From: Bimastos eiseni
Lineage: Eukaryota; Annelida; Clitellata; Crassiclitellata; Lumbricidae
Length of the DNA stretch: 64,000 bases
Reading direction: 5' to 3'
Assembly (NCBI GenBank): GCA_959347315.1
Contig: OY365806.1
Span: forward strand, 38,219,439-38,283,438
Shown here: positions 23,641 through 33,699 of the stretch, piece by piece
Position numbering within the stretch: position 1 is the first letter of the stretch
Layout: the number at the start of each line of letters is the position of its first letter
Position numbers and translations under genes: made by a program
Notes under the pieces: model-generated
Seen by the model: the letters and a program-made list of their open reading frames with translations, nothing else
What the model was told of the DNA's origin: nothing
Databases searched by the model: none

Positions 23641-23911
23641 TGCGGAAAGTTGAAACCGAAATTAACTTGGCGTCCAGCCCATGCCCTGTTACAAGCGTCT
23701 TAATGGTGGAAAAGAATAATTCGCATGAAGTTTTGCTGTATATTGTACAAAATATTACTATATAGTAGATAGTGTATACTTTAAAAGCATCCTGCATTTT
23801 TTATTTCTATAGATTATTATGATCAGATGACTTTTGTTGAGATAATTTGTGCCCCCCACGCATTATTATCAGATTTATGCCCCCACTTTTAGAAACCTCG
23901 TTACACCTCTG

Positions 23912-24270
23912 ATATGTCCTTCTGGAACACGCTACCTATCCACCTAACTAATATGTCATCATTACATCAGCTTAAAAATAACCTAAAAACTTTCTTGCTG
24001 AACAGTTAGATGAAATTACTTGTTGTTGCGACATTACTTGTTATGAAATGATGATTATGTTCGTCGCTTTTATATGGTACGCGGGAAAAAACTGTATGAA
24101 TACTTCTAGGTTAATTTAATGTTGAAATTGGGCGGCCCCTAGCGAAGCGGTTCGTTCTTTTGGGGTTTCCCTTGCTCCCTGTATGATTATTTACACTACT
24201 ATTTCCGTGTTTGTGTGCTATGTTTAATCGATGAATAATAAAAAGAATTGATTGATTGACGAATTACAGG
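23912..24270 (+). mobile_element. second CR1-like LINE relic, 3' end
   Basis: It reads MSFWNTLPIHLTNMSSLHQL and LKTFLLNS to a stop at 24,009, the usual ORF2 C-terminus. A G/C-rich 3' UTR block and a TTGATTGATTG tail near 24,255 follow. Confidence 0.8.
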
Positions 24271-24689
24271 GCTCTTAGCGTTGCCAAGTCAAACACATCG
24301 AGTTTTTAGGGAGTTCAGGCGGAGCCGGTTGGATGACATCCAGGCCGCTAGGCCCCCATGACCAAGTTCATAGCCTGAATTATATTTTAGCCCTGTGCGC
24401 GTGCTCCGAGAATAATTATTTTAATAAGAACATATATATGCCGCTGCACTTCCGCAAACCAAAAAACACAATTGCTGAAATGTGCAGACGGGAATTGAAT
24501 AAGAAGACGAATTGTGAAGATAATTTTTTTACATTCATTCTAGTTACAATATGTGACTTACAAAAACGGATTTTTATATTACATTGACGATTTTTTTTAA
24601 AATTGCTCTTAGTTATTACATATTGTAGTATACCTAGATTATTAGTGAAATATCAACAATTGCATTGGTATCTGATACTGTCCGCATAG
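24271..24689. other. no recognisable gene
   Basis: Short frames only; a T-rich block lies near 24,590. Confidence 0.35.
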
Positions 24690-25370
24690 GAGCGTGACCC
24701 GTCAAAAGAGCGCCCGACAAAAAGTGCCGACAAATTAGCGCCGACAAAAGATCGCCCTGCCAAAAGAGCGCCCGACAAAGGAGCGCCCCGACACAAAAGC
24801 GCATTTGTATTGATGGGAATCATTCTTCCTAATATGGAAGTTGGATTGATGCAAAGATTCATGCTTAAATGGAAGCTAGAATGATGAAAGATTTTCTATT
24901 TAATTATACGCCTGATTGGTGAAAAGAATGTCGTTTAAATGGAAGCGGGATTGATGCAAAGAAACTGTTTGACTAGAAGATGGGCTGATGAAAATAATTA
25001 CGTCTAACTAGAAGCCTGATTGATGAAAACAGTGCCGTTAAAATGGAAGCGGGATTAACGAAAAGAACGCGTTTAACTGGAGGTTGGATTGCACGAGTAT
25101 ACTTTCATCAATCCAGCTTCCGTTAAGCATGGTTCTTTTCATAATATGAATCCAGCGCCCCTTCTTACGGAAATCTTTTCATCGATCCAGCCTTTAGCAT
25201 AATAGCAATTTTTCATCGCTCCAGCATAATATAAATAAACAAGATTCATTTAATTTATCCAGCTTCCATTTAAGCTAAAGTTCATTTTTATTAGTTCAGC
25301 TTCTATTTGAAATTGTCTGAGCGCTCTTCGGTGCTCATTTGTCGGGGTGCCACGTTAGAATAGGCCTACT
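24690..25370. repeat. palindromic minisatellite element
   Basis: Left edge (24,700-24,800): five to six units of AAAAGAGCGCCCGACA. Next, to about 25,095: units of the type GGAAGCGGGATTGATGAAAAGAA at 30-35-bp spacing. From about 25,100 the same unit runs in reverse sense (TTTCATCAATCCAGCTTCC). The right edge (25,318-25,362, GCGCTCTTCGGTGCTCATTTG) mirrors the left edge. The whole is an imperfect long inverted repeat with minisatellite arms. Confidence 0.75.
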
Positions 25371-26084
25371 GTGCCGAACGACAGCCTTGTATCTCAATAG
25401 GGGGCGCTTTCGTACAATAGTACAGTTATTTGGTATGCTGCGGCTATTGCTATAACGCAGCGATAGGCCAATTGCGTGGCAGCAAGACCCGCGAAAGGTT
25501 GGCACCCAAAACGTCAATAAAAGAAGAGCCTTGGCGCGAATCAAGAGTTCACAAGCGGGAAAAAGGCGGCCAAGGTAGGAGATCATCGCGTGCAGTAGAG
25601 GTTACTCGCGGGAAGAAGACGAAGTGGAGAGAGCTTGACGCGTGCGGTCGATCGAGAGTTGCGAGGAGGTAGCCGCTGAAAGAGGTCAACAAAGCGAGGG
25701 CTTGTAAGCAAACAATCGAGGCGAGCGTGCGTCGGTAGTCGTTGCGCTTCGAGTGTCGATAGATCTAAGTGAAAGTGCGTCACACTAGTAGTACAGGGAC
25801 ATATTTCTTATTCATGTGTTTCGATGTTTATTGTGGATTAACTCTGTTTAATTCTGTTGATGTTAATGTATCGCCGAATAGAGGTGAGAGGTTCAGATAA
25901 TTTGTAATTGATGACAATCATAAGATAGAACTGCTAATTAGGTTTCATTTGTTATTGCAATGAGACAAGATAATTTCAGCGATCGATTGTCGAGCTTCCT
26001 TTGCTTGAACCCACATAGAGAACACTGGCTACGATAGGCGGTAGCAGGCTCGAATCTCCAACTGAAGAAGTCGATGACAACGAC
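25371..26084. other. no recognisable gene
   Basis: A GC-richer stretch with an 80-codon Arg/Lys-rich plus frame (25,430-25,672) and an overlapping minus frame, neither with a known domain. It could be the 5' region of the frame at 26,085. Confidence 0.3.
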
Positions 26085-26420
26085 TTGGCGGCAATTGTAG
26101 GTCTGACAGATAGCGGCAACCGAGCGCTAGAAGGAAGAACTAAGACGGGGAATAAAATGGCGGGAACCGACCCAGGTGCCAGATTTGGCGCCACTACGAT
26201 CCCAAAGGAAGTCGCAGACATATGTCACGACCTGGTAGGTTTAGAAATCCAGGATGATATATCCACTCCGTGTAGTGTCGTGTTAGATTTATCATGCAGT
26301 ATATTCATTGGGAGTAAACCGTCCGTACAATTAAGAGTAGAGGATGTTGTATTAGTAGAAAGAACTGAAGTACGAAAGCGAGAAAGTCGTTTATTTGCAA
26401 AGAATTTCACAAAGGTTTAA
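26085..26420 (+). CDS. hypothetical protein, unrecognised
   Basis: A frame of 111 codons ending at a TAA in TTTAATTAAC. The start is uncertain (the ATG giving GNKMAG lies inside). The C-terminal half is plausible protein (PKEVADICHDLVGLEI, then VEDVVLVERTEVRKR) but matches nothing I know. It converges on the truncated left edge of Polinton copy A and ends only 47 bp from that element's SAP gene, the position the fibre gene occupies in copy B. It shows no discoidin-type motif. It may belong to flanking DNA. Confidence 0.3.
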   Translation: MAAIVGLTDSGNRALEGRTKTGNKMAGTDPGARFGATTIPKEVADICHDLVGLEIQDDISTPCSVVLDLSCSIFIGSKPSVQLRVEDVVLVERTEVRKRESRLFAKNFTKV

Positions 26421-26466
26421 TTAACAAAGTGTTGATAGATTTTAAATGAGAAACATCATTGAAAAT

Positions 26467-26813
26467 CTAAACCAGGATCTTAATCTCGTATCTATTTCTC
26501 CAGACTTTACCATTGTAAGCCTTCAACTTGTTCATACTGGTTTTAAAAACCATACTCGCATTATACAACGATGAGTAAGTGACGGTTTCGTTCGTACCTT
26601 TTCTAGGATTTCAACGCTTATAGGATTATTTCGAAACGTTTTTAGATACTTGTACTTAGGCTATACTTGCTTTTTCTCCTTCACCGGTTCAGGCAGTTCT
26701 GATTGTGGTGAAACACCATTCTCAACGAGTATTCTTAACATTTCTGGTTTGTTCATATAACTCGGCTTTATTCCATTTTCCTTTAATAGCGATTTCAGTT
26801 GTGAAAGTTTCAT
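26467..26813 (-). pseudogene. SAP/NUMOD1-like protein, copy A
   Basis: It starts at the ATG at 26,813 preceded by TTATATAAAAC. The N-terminal SAP-like helix pair (LKSLLKENGIKPSYMNKPEML) matches copy B. The frame then stops after PVKEKKQV, and the rest (TYSSLYNASMVFK, NGKVWRNRYEIK) lies in another frame down to 26,467. The C-terminal part is more diverged from copy B than the neighbouring genes are. Confidence 0.6.
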
Positions 26814-26839
26814 GTTTTATATAATAGAAAATATTTTCT

Positions 26840-28040
26840 TTAATATACAAAGCTCATCTTCTGACCGTCTAATTGGAAGTTTAACAATTTATCTGAAATG
26901 ACAACTGCATAAGCTTCCGTTCCAACCGGCACCGCAGCGTTGAAAGTAGCCTTGATCTGGATGTCTACGACAGATGTCTTTAACCGTTCGGATTGCTTAC
27001 TCACATCGAAAACGAATAGCGGATGTAAATCCTTTTAATTAGCCGGTGTGATGTTGCTCTGAGTCACGAGCTGATTCATCCCATAGAATTTCTCGCTAAA
27101 GGTCGCGGCATCTCTATAAACTCTCGAAAATTGCTGAATCGGGAATGATAGGTTGTAATCGACTGCTGGGTATCTTTCTTGGTTCATCATCACATACATG
27201 TTCTTAATATCGCATCGATCGAAAATTGATGGATTAGCTTGTTGATTGCCGCCTCGATTCGTTTGAAAGCCAACGATAATATACCTCGGTTTTTCCGGCG
27301 ATGTCTTTACGCTAAGTCGCCAACTAAATGTGGTAGATTGAGGAACCGATATTGTATCGCATTGATGAGCTCGATAGGCTACTGGTAATGTTGCCTTTGA
27401 TTCGATCGTTTTATACGCCTGCATTCTTTTCATGCCGGACGGAATCACATGCGGCATAAACCATGAAATTTTACTGATGTTGACTTCACCAGCTACTGCT
27501 GGAATATTTGCCCTAAAAATGACATCGTCATTGGACTAGCGAACGAGCGTCAAAGTCTGTTTCATACCATAGACTATCTTATCATAATCTTCGCAGAATC
27601 GAAAAATGCGATCAGAGACACGATGAAACTAAATGTGCCCTTTGTAGTTGGTTTCTGAATGAGATACGCTTGTCTTATCGCGAATCCAGAGTTGTCGGGT
27701 ATAACAGCAGTCGCGGCTGTGTCTAGTCCATAATTGGTTAAGTCCTTGTGCGAGAGCGAAGTCGTTTGGATATTTCAGCAACCCTAGCATAGTTGTGGCT
27801 TGTCCCGGATGAAACACGCTTTCGATTTATTGATTCGATAAGGAATACCACATTTGACTAAAGAGATGCATGAACCCGTTGTTGGTGATAGCCACAGCAT
27901 CGAAAAGCAGGTATGACTCGGAGGGATGGCTGAAAAGATCTTGAAGTTCGATAATGATGCGAATTTCCCCAGCGCTGTTAAGATTCGTCCTCCCCGCTGG
28001 CTCGTACTCGTGCCAGTCGTATCTCTCAACTGCCTCGTCT
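26840..28040 (-). pseudogene. candidate major capsid protein, copy A
   Basis: Minus-strand blocks in order: EIRIIIELQDLFSHPSESYLLF, QATTMLGLLKYPNDFALAQGL, then after frameshifts KISWFMPHVIPSG, PRYIIVGFQTNRGG, RYPAVDYNLSFPIQQFSR and VVDIQIKATFNAAVP, to the stop at 26,840. About 17 codons present in copy B after SYLLF are deleted. At about 400 residues, colinear with other Polintons, this family fits the double-jelly-roll capsid protein, an assignment from recalled family knowledge rather than from a visible catalytic motif. Confidence 0.7.
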
Positions 28041-28062
28041 ATAATAGTATTTTCAGTAAATC

Positions 28063-28501
28063 TTAGAATATATTACTACATTTTAACACAGCAATAAAAT
28101 ATTTTAAGCCAACTTCATTCCAGACACTCGATCCACGCACTAAATCTTGGATCGATATGGCGCCAGACAGTAAATTATTTATATTCGTATTTCCATGGGG
28201 AGATATTAAACCCTTTAACGCGTCCTTGTTCTGTTTGCTAAGTACAGTTGCTTGCGGTGGGTTAAACATTTTTATCAACCAATCGCTTTTCTGCATTGAT
28301 AGCAACGGTCTTACCAACATTTATAGCTTTTTTTCCAATCTCCGTTGCTGCGTCTTTCCCAGCACTTAATGCGGTTGATGATACCTGTCTCGCCGCATTC
28401 GAAGATAACATATTTTTGAAAAATCCTGATATCGTATCAAATATTCCAGCGCCTCCTACGACGTATCTTTTAGTAAATCTTCTCTTATGTATGACAATCA
28501 T
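28063..28501 (-). pseudogene. small basic glycine-rich virion-like protein (pX-like), copy A
   Basis: It starts at the ATG at 28,501 (preceded by ATTATAA). The first 79 codons read RRFTKRYVVGGAGIFDTI... and ...IGKKAINVGKTVAINAEKR. A frameshift near 28,265 moves the rest (GLISPHGNTNI, SIQDLVRG) to another frame ending at 28,063. A basic N-terminus, a GGAGIF hydrophobic stretch and an Ala-rich amphipathic helix resemble adenovirus-type minor core proteins; the function is inferred. Confidence 0.6.
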
Positions 28502-28543
28502 TTTATAATTGTATCATTAAATTTTTGTACTCCAACGCATTTA

Positions 28544-29191
28544 TCACGACTTGGGTTTGTTCGGATTATCGGGTCGACAGATTGCGTTTGTCACATTCAA
28601 AGTCACACTCAAGTCTTTGAGATCGTTTATGTCGTATATCGTCTTGTCTGTTTTTGCCATTGTCAATAACTCCCAAAGTCCCGGAGTTCCCTTATAGGTA
28701 ACATCTCCGATAGTTATATCATCACCTTCGATCGTTATTGGGTTGTCCCCGATGTAAAATCGATCGCCTGTAGAGTTTATTCCAAAGGTCGTATCCGTCA
28801 ACTTTTTGTTCGAGGCATATTCTTATAAATATTTTGTAGCGATATCACCTAAGTCCAAAGTTCTAATAGCTGAAACTGGATCATCATTAAACACTTCTAT
28901 CGATGGATACTGCGGGAATAGAATCGCTTTCAACGATGACGATATCTAGGCTGGCAATGTTCGAAGCGCGGCAGTTGTTTCCATAGAGTTCTCTTTTATA
29001 GTACTTAATTCTTTGGATATTCCAGACTGAGAGTCGATTATCGGTTTGTACGCTTTTGCTAATTCCCGCTGAAGCCCAATGTCCCTTATTTTCTCGGATA
29101 ACGAGTCTTGTCTAATATTTTGCTTCATCTTGAGAAAGTTCTCAACGATAAAATCACGTTTGGCTGGATCTTTGATTTTTAGAAACGACAT
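28544..29191 (-). pseudogene. conserved Polinton protein (SFLKI...TDTTFG type), copy A
   Basis: ATG at 29,191. The N-terminal helical part (PAKRDFIVENFLKMKQNIRQ, then GLQRELAKAYKPI) is frameshifted near 28,950 from the C-terminal part (TTFGINSTGDRFYIGD, YKGTPGLWELL). The copy ends at PNKPKS because about 230 bp present in copy B are deleted. No known enzymatic motif; probably a structural or non-structural virion-related protein. Confidence 0.6.
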
Positions 29192-29294
29192 TTTTAACTT
29201 GGAAACGTAATATTTAAACACAAAAACGTAAAACATAAAACGTAAAACGTAGAAACGTAAATTTACGTTCACTTTGTATTCAATACCTCTTAAC

Positions 29295-29566
29295 TAATGA
29301 ACGATTGTTTTGTCGCTTCATCTAGCTGATAAAGATACCACAATGGTAGCGGCTGGTGCAGCTACGATGGTACTTAGAAAAGTTACGCCTAATGCGGCGA
29401 GTCCTGAAGATGCAAGGGTTGACAAACCTCCCAAAGCTTTGACTACTCTAACACTCTTTTGATATTTTTTACAGATTATTTCTCTCTTTTCACGTTCTCG
29501 TAAAGTTTCCTGTTCAATTTCAGATATTTTCTGAAGGCGATAGGTGTCTGCTTTATTCAATTCCAT
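29295..29566 (-). pseudogene. hydrophobic helix protein, copy A
   Basis: ATG at 29,566 preceded by TTATAA. An N-terminal amphipathic helix (DTYRLQKISEIEQETLRERE) precedes two hydrophobic stretches (GGLSTLASSGLAALGVTFL, VAAPAATIVVSL). A deletion of roughly 240 bp relative to copy B removes the C-terminal charged region. Role unknown; membrane association is plausible. Confidence 0.6.
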
Positions 29567-29606
29567 TTTATAATAACGAAGAATATTATAAAATGGAATT
29601 CAAGCT

Positions 29607-30020
29607 TTATTCGTTGACGCGGTAATCGACATAACATAACGAATCTCCTTCGTTTATGGTGACAGTTCCAAGGTCTCTAAAATTCTTAATATCGAGTAAA
29701 ATATCTTCCATGAATCCAGTAACGGTATCGCTCAGCAGGCGACACCCCGCTTCTATAAATTCCGGATGGACCGAAACTTTACAGGATCCTTTCGTCATTC
29801 AGACACCCAAGCCTAACGGTAAAACAACCGTCTCTTGTGAATGAATAGTTATCGCTTCTTGGGCAAAAACCTCCCATCTCAAATCACCCATTTGTCTTTG
29901 CGGTCTATAGTTAACATCCCACATACCTTCACATGCCTTCCACATGACGGATCTCGGTTGTGTTCTCGTAGATTTTTCAATTTTGGGTTTCGTCCATCAC
30001 ATTTTATGAATCAGATAATG
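29607..30020 (-). pseudogene. dUTPase-fold-like protein, copy A
   Basis: It matches copy B (53,481-53,891) along nearly its whole length. It has lost its initiator (ATA in place of ATG), has TGA where copy B has Gly-11, and has TGA in place of Arg just before MTKGSCKVSVHPEF. The C-terminal 63 codons (29,607-29,798) are open. Confidence 0.6.
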
Positions 30021-30031
30021 AGATATCTTAT

Positions 30032-30445
30032 TTAAGATTTATTTAAAAGTAACAATCTGAGAAGTGGAATGTTTTTAAACGGTGAATCTGGTCCAAGGAA
30101 AAACCCATCAACATTTATGAATCCAGAACCTGTTTTCAGATACTGACCTTCTCCCACACCATCAAGTCCAGAATCTTGGTATGACTTCAAGTAAAGACCC
30201 TCGCCTTGTTGCACGATCTTGTAGTGTTTACCTCGACTTTTGACATATATTGCACCACCCGATCCGGTGACTTTGTCTATGACTTTTGATCCAGCCGCTG
30301 CACCTATTCCTCTTAATGCGCCCGTTGCTAAACTTGGTAGTACGCTCGATAGGAGAAATTTGCCTGCGGTTGCTAGAAATGGTAAAATGGCGCCGATAAA
30401 TCCACCTTCGACTTTGGCATTATGTATCAATTGCGTTTTACTCAT
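30032..30445 (-). CDS. small hydrophobic glycine-rich virion-like protein, copy A
   Basis: Intact 137 codons from the ATG at 30,445, which directly follows TATAAAA. It begins SKTQLIHNAKVEGGF, then a hydrophobic Gly/Ala segment (GAILPFLATAGKFLLSSVLP, LATGALRGIGAAAG). The C-terminal Gly/Tyr-rich part (GKHYKIVQQGEGLYLK) ends in NIPLLRLLLLNKS. In copy B, and in homologues as I recall them, this follows the MSRYTNVKV sequence in one frame; here an indel separates the two. Likely a capsid-associated or membrane-active minor protein (inference). Confidence 0.6.
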   Translation of the reverse strand: MSKTQLIHNAKVEGGFIGAILPFLATAGKFLLSSVLPSLATGALRGIGAAAGSKVIDKVTGSGGAIYVKSRGKHYKIVQQGEGLYLKSYQDSGLDGVGEGQYLKTGSGFINVDGFFLGPDSPFKNIPLLRLLLLNKS

Positions 30446-30447
30446 TT

Positions 30448-30645
30448 TTATAGTCGCATCGTTCCACCCTGATACGCTTTGGCTAATTTTTTATCCTGTG
30501 CCTGGGAAAGAGCTAACACGTGGTTTCCATTTAAATCGTTGTGCTTTAATCCTATGCTAACGCCGGTTCCTGCCTCTATGGATTTTTTGATTTTGTCTTT
30601 TTGTCCTTCTGAAATATTAACTTTGACATTTGTGTATCGACTCAT
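30448..30645 (-). CDS. small protein MSRYTNVKV type, copy A
   Basis: Intact 65 codons; the ATG at 30,645 is preceded by TTATATAAA. Charged, helical (EGQKDKIKKSIEAG), ending GGTMRL. Stop and indel separate it by 2 bp from the next gene, with which it was probably once one reading frame. Confidence 0.55.
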   Translation of the reverse strand: MSRYTNVKVNISEGQKDKIKKSIEAGTGVSIGLKHNDLNGNHVLALSQAQDKKLAKAYQGGTMRL

Positions 30646-30667
30646 TTTATATAAGATTATAAAACTT

Positions 30668-31440
30668 TTAAGCCTCTCTTATATGAAACCGTATCGATAA
30701 TTCCTCACCTCGCAGATTAATTAGTTGGCCATTTTGATCGGCGAGAGACGTTTCCATCATCGATATCGTGGATAGGGTGATTGGGAGATATATCAAATTC
30801 CTCGGCGTTTCGATAATCTTATAGCCGGGTCCTACATTCGGGAGAAAGGAATAAATTATATTATCAGTCGTTCCGTTGCTATAAGATGCTCCGATGATAT
30901 CGCTCCTTACCCTCAGATTACTGACACTCATTATGTCCACTATATTCTCCGAGTCTTGGTACCCTGCTGAATAACGCCGTCTATCGAAACCGAGGTCTTT
31001 TCCGATAGAGTTCAACGCCCAAAAATCAACCATGTAATTCTCCACTACATGTACAACAGTCTTCAACGTATTGCTGTTTGCTTCTATCTTAATATTGTAT
31101 TCTTCGTTAACCATATCATAATGCTCGTTTTTTCAATGATTCTCTGGACGTATTCGTTAATGTCTGTAATTTCGTAACAACCTTCGGGAATGGTTATATT
31201 AACCCACATATCTCCACCATTCGGCGAATACGAAAAGTTGTTGTTAGTCGAGTCGATATTTGGGTATGAAAAATATGTCTAAAGATTGATAAGAACAATT
31301 TCATACTTTTTACCTTTATCGAACTGAATCAACGGATTGAATCGGGTCCTTATTCGTGAACTTTTATCACTTAATAATATTTAAACGATAACTTTGGCTC
31401 TGTGTAACGAGCGGTGTTGTCTCTGTAGAAGTGATTTCAT
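30668..31440 (-). pseudogene. candidate minor capsid/penton-like protein, copy A
   Basis: The C-terminal 148 codons (30,668-31,114) are open: YNIKIEANSNTLKTVVHV, IVDIMSVSNLRVRSDIIGA, NGTTDNIIYSFLPNVGPGYK and DQNGQLINLRGEELSIRFHI. The N-terminal part (SRIRTRFNPLIQFDK, then TYFSYPNIDSTNNNFSYSPN and TITIPEGCYEI-type block) is in other frames up to about 31,440. About 250 residues, beta-rich, one of the most conserved Polinton proteins; the penton or minor capsid role is an inference from size and position next to the ATPase. Confidence 0.65.
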
Positions 31441-31462
31441 TTTTAAAATATACAATATTTAT

Positions 31463-32238
31463 CTATAATGGAATGTAGAATTCATCGAAACCGCGTCTAT
31501 GCTTGCCGTTATTCTTATTACTAGTCTGATCTAGCCCTACAAATCCATGAGGTTACTCCCAGGCTGTTTCACATAGTTTCTTAAACTCATCCTTAGGCAT
31601 GTCTGTACTTACGTGATCGTGGTAGATGTGATTAATATTTTTCTGGTCTTGAGGAAACAAGCAGACAAAGTTTGCATTCTCTCTGATCGTCTGTCTAGGC
31701 AATTTGAAATAATTTTGAGCGAAGTAGAAGCAGTCAACGTTACTATGCCTTCACCGGATGTAGTGGGTCTCACATTTACTTTGCTTTTCTAACTGTAAAT
31801 CATCGAAAATCATCAGGTTCTTCTTGCCACGGTTCAAGTCTCTCGGGTCTGGCACATCTTCAGACGATTCGAAGAACTTGGAAGATATATCAGATTTTTA
31901 TCCGAATGTTTAGCCATTTTCTCAATGACAAATGCTGGAGGAACATTTTCTCTCGTGATCTTGTCTTGGCACCAGAATAGCCCGATGATGGATTCTTTCG
32001 GTATTTTTTCTTCATATGCTCGCTTGAGTATTTTATACTCTGGTTGAAAGAGAGATCTTCCGAATACTTGCAGATTGTCGTGGTCCAACCATCCAGGTCT
32101 TAGAAGTAGGTTCAACAATAGAGTCGTCTTACCGCATCCAGACTTTCCTACGATTAACTCTCCTATACTTCTAGGTAAAAGAGGATTATTGAATCTCTTA
32201 GATAATATGTCGTTCGACGAAAAATCTTTGACTTTCAT
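31463..32238 (-). pseudogene. FtsK/A32-type packaging ATPase, copy A
   Basis: ATG at 32,238 preceded by TTTAAA. Walker A is intact (GKSGCGKTT, residues about 30-38). The frame breaks near 31,890 and the Walker B region (LMIFDDLQL) lies in other frames, with an in-frame end FYIPL at about 31,463. The family pumps DNA into virions. It is divergently paired with the zinc-ribbon/PLA2 gene, with 30 bp between the two start codons. Confidence 0.8.
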
Positions 32239-32268
32239 TTTAAATATATCTAATTGTATTTTAAAAGG
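32239..32268. promoter_or_regulatory. 30-bp divergent promoter region, copy A
   Basis: Between the ATPase ATG (minus, 32,238) and the zinc-ribbon/PLA2 ATG (plus, 32,269) lie only 30 bp, with TTTAAA-type words abutting both starts. Copy B has the same arrangement with 26 bp (51,219-51,244). Confidence 0.55.
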
Positions 32269-32784
32269 ATGTATTGCCTAAAGTGTAAAACTCGTACTGA
32301 AACTAAAAATATTCAAAATGTTACAACGAAGAATGGAAGGTCAATGCTTAGTGGCACATGTGATATATGTGGAAAGACAAAGACACAAATCGTGAAGTCT
32401 TCTGAAGGTGGGGATTTAGTTGGATCTTTAAATTCGGTTATCAGCAGTATTAAGCTGCCGTGGGCTAAATATCCAGATGAGATGCACTTACCGGGACATT
32501 CGTTTACTGGTCCTGGTACTAGACTTGATTTGTGGTTGAATCCCGATGGAACTCCTAAGGATTGGTCGAAGCCCATCAATAGAGTCGACAACGCTGCATA
32601 TCATCATGATTTAGCTTACAGCCAGCCCTCCGATACAGCTTCTAAGAATGTCGCCGATAGAGTGATGGTTAATGAGTTGAATAATATTCCTAACCCTAGC
32701 TTACGAGAGCGAATAGAAAGAAGTCTTGTCAAACCTATATTATCTACCAAAGCTAGTCTTGGGTTGGGTTTAAACAAAGCCTAA
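32269..32784 (+). CDS. zinc-ribbon plus phospholipase-A2-like protein, copy A
   Basis: Intact, 171 residues. Cys-3/Cys-6 and Cys-31/Cys-34 (CLKC, CDIC) form a zinc ribbon of the DUF5679 kind. Residues 73-120 carry HLPGHSFTGPGTRLDL and VDNAAYHHDLAYS. The GPG calcium-loop-like motif followed by D..A..HD.AY is the signature of the phospholipase A2 domain of parvovirus VP1, which breaches endosomal membranes during entry. His-113/Asp-114 would be the catalytic pair. The assignment is from motif recall; phospholipid hydrolysis is inferred. It is divergent from the packaging ATPase and 2 bp upstream of integrase. Confidence 0.75.
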   Translation: MYCLKCKTRTETKNIQNVTTKNGRSMLSGTCDICGKTKTQIVKSSEGGDLVGSLNSVISSIKLPWAKYPDEMHLPGHSFTGPGTRLDLWLNPDGTPKDWSKPINRVDNAAYHHDLAYSQPSDTASKNVADRVMVNELNNIPNPSLRERIERSLVKPILSTKASLGLGLNKA

Positions 32785-32785
32785 A

Positions 32786-33699
32786 ATTACAATGGACTGA
32801 TGAACTAGCTGAGGTGTTGCATAAACCCGTAGTAAGACGTTTTCGAAAAAGGATGATGTACGTTAGTGGAATAGATGAAATACGGGCTGCTGATTTAGTC
32901 GATACGCAGTCTCGCTAAAGATAACGACAGTGTGAAATACTTGCTAACCGTAATAGATGTATTTTCCAAGTACGGTTGGATTGAACCATTAAATGATAGG
33001 AGTGGAAAATCTACGGCTAGTGGCTCCGTGAAAATATTCGAGAGCGGTAGAAGACCAGGAAAAGTATGGGTTGATAAGGGTAAAGAATTTTATAATAAAG
33101 ACGTTAAGAAATTAGTCGAGTTGTATTCTACGGAGAACGAAGAAAAGTCGTGCGTTGTTGAGTGTTGTAATGGAACAATGCGTGAAAAACTGTTTAAGTA
33201 TTTTACAGCTAATTCAACTAGAAGATATATCGATGTGTTGGATGAAATGGTTAGTAATTATAATGAAACTAGGCATTCTTCCATTAAAATGACACCCTCT
33301 AAAGCTAGTTTGAATATGAATGAAAAGGCTGTATGGATGAACTTAAGTGGAAGTGAAATTCCAGAACCTATTAAGCCTAAGCTCTCAGTAGGCGATAAAG
33401 TTAGAATAACGAAGTAGAAAAATATATTTGAAAAAGGATATACACCTAGATGGACTGAGGAAATGTTCACAATTGCACAAGTTCAGTATACGGATCCACC
33501 AACTTATAAGATTACTGATTATAATGGTGAGGAAATACAGGGCTCATTTTACGAATAGGAGCTACAGAAGACTATTCAAGAAATATTTGGAATAGAAAAG
33601 ATAATCAGGAAACGGGGAATCAAGTCGCTGGTGAAATGGTTGGGTTATCCTGAGTAATTTAATTCCTGGGTTGATAATGAAGACTTGGTGACGATGTGA
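32786..33699 (+). pseudogene. Polinton integrase (retroviral-type) with C-terminal chromodomain, broken
   Basis: Blocks in order: WTDELAEVLHKPVVRRFRKR, YVSGIDEIRAADLV (first acidic residue), LLTVIDVFSKYGWIEPLN, KVWVDKGKEFYNKDVKKLV (second), CVVECCNGTMREKLFKYF (third; the usual R-F after Glu is C-C) and HSSIKMTPSKASL. Then follow IKPKLSVGDKVRITK (SH3-like), TYKITDYNGEEIQGSFYE and KSLVKWLGYPE with FNSWVDNEDL (chromodomain). Lesions: a frameshift near 32,917 and stops at about 33,415, 33,556 and 33,655. Integrase would join the element's ends to host DNA. Confidence 0.88.

Larger units (their letters stand above)
22197..23911. mobile_element. 1.7-kb hAT-like non-autonomous insertion
   Basis: The left end is CAGGGGTGTAGCAAGCGG and the right end, reverse-complemented, is CAGAGGTGTAACGAGGTTTC. 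The CR1 reading (SPS... then SFWNTLPIHL) is interrupted exactly here. I cannot see an exact 8-bp duplication (GTCCGTCC against ATATGTCC), so it has decayed or the ends are off by a few bases. It carries a captured or secondarily inserted LINE fragment and a TA microsatellite. Confidence 0.7.
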
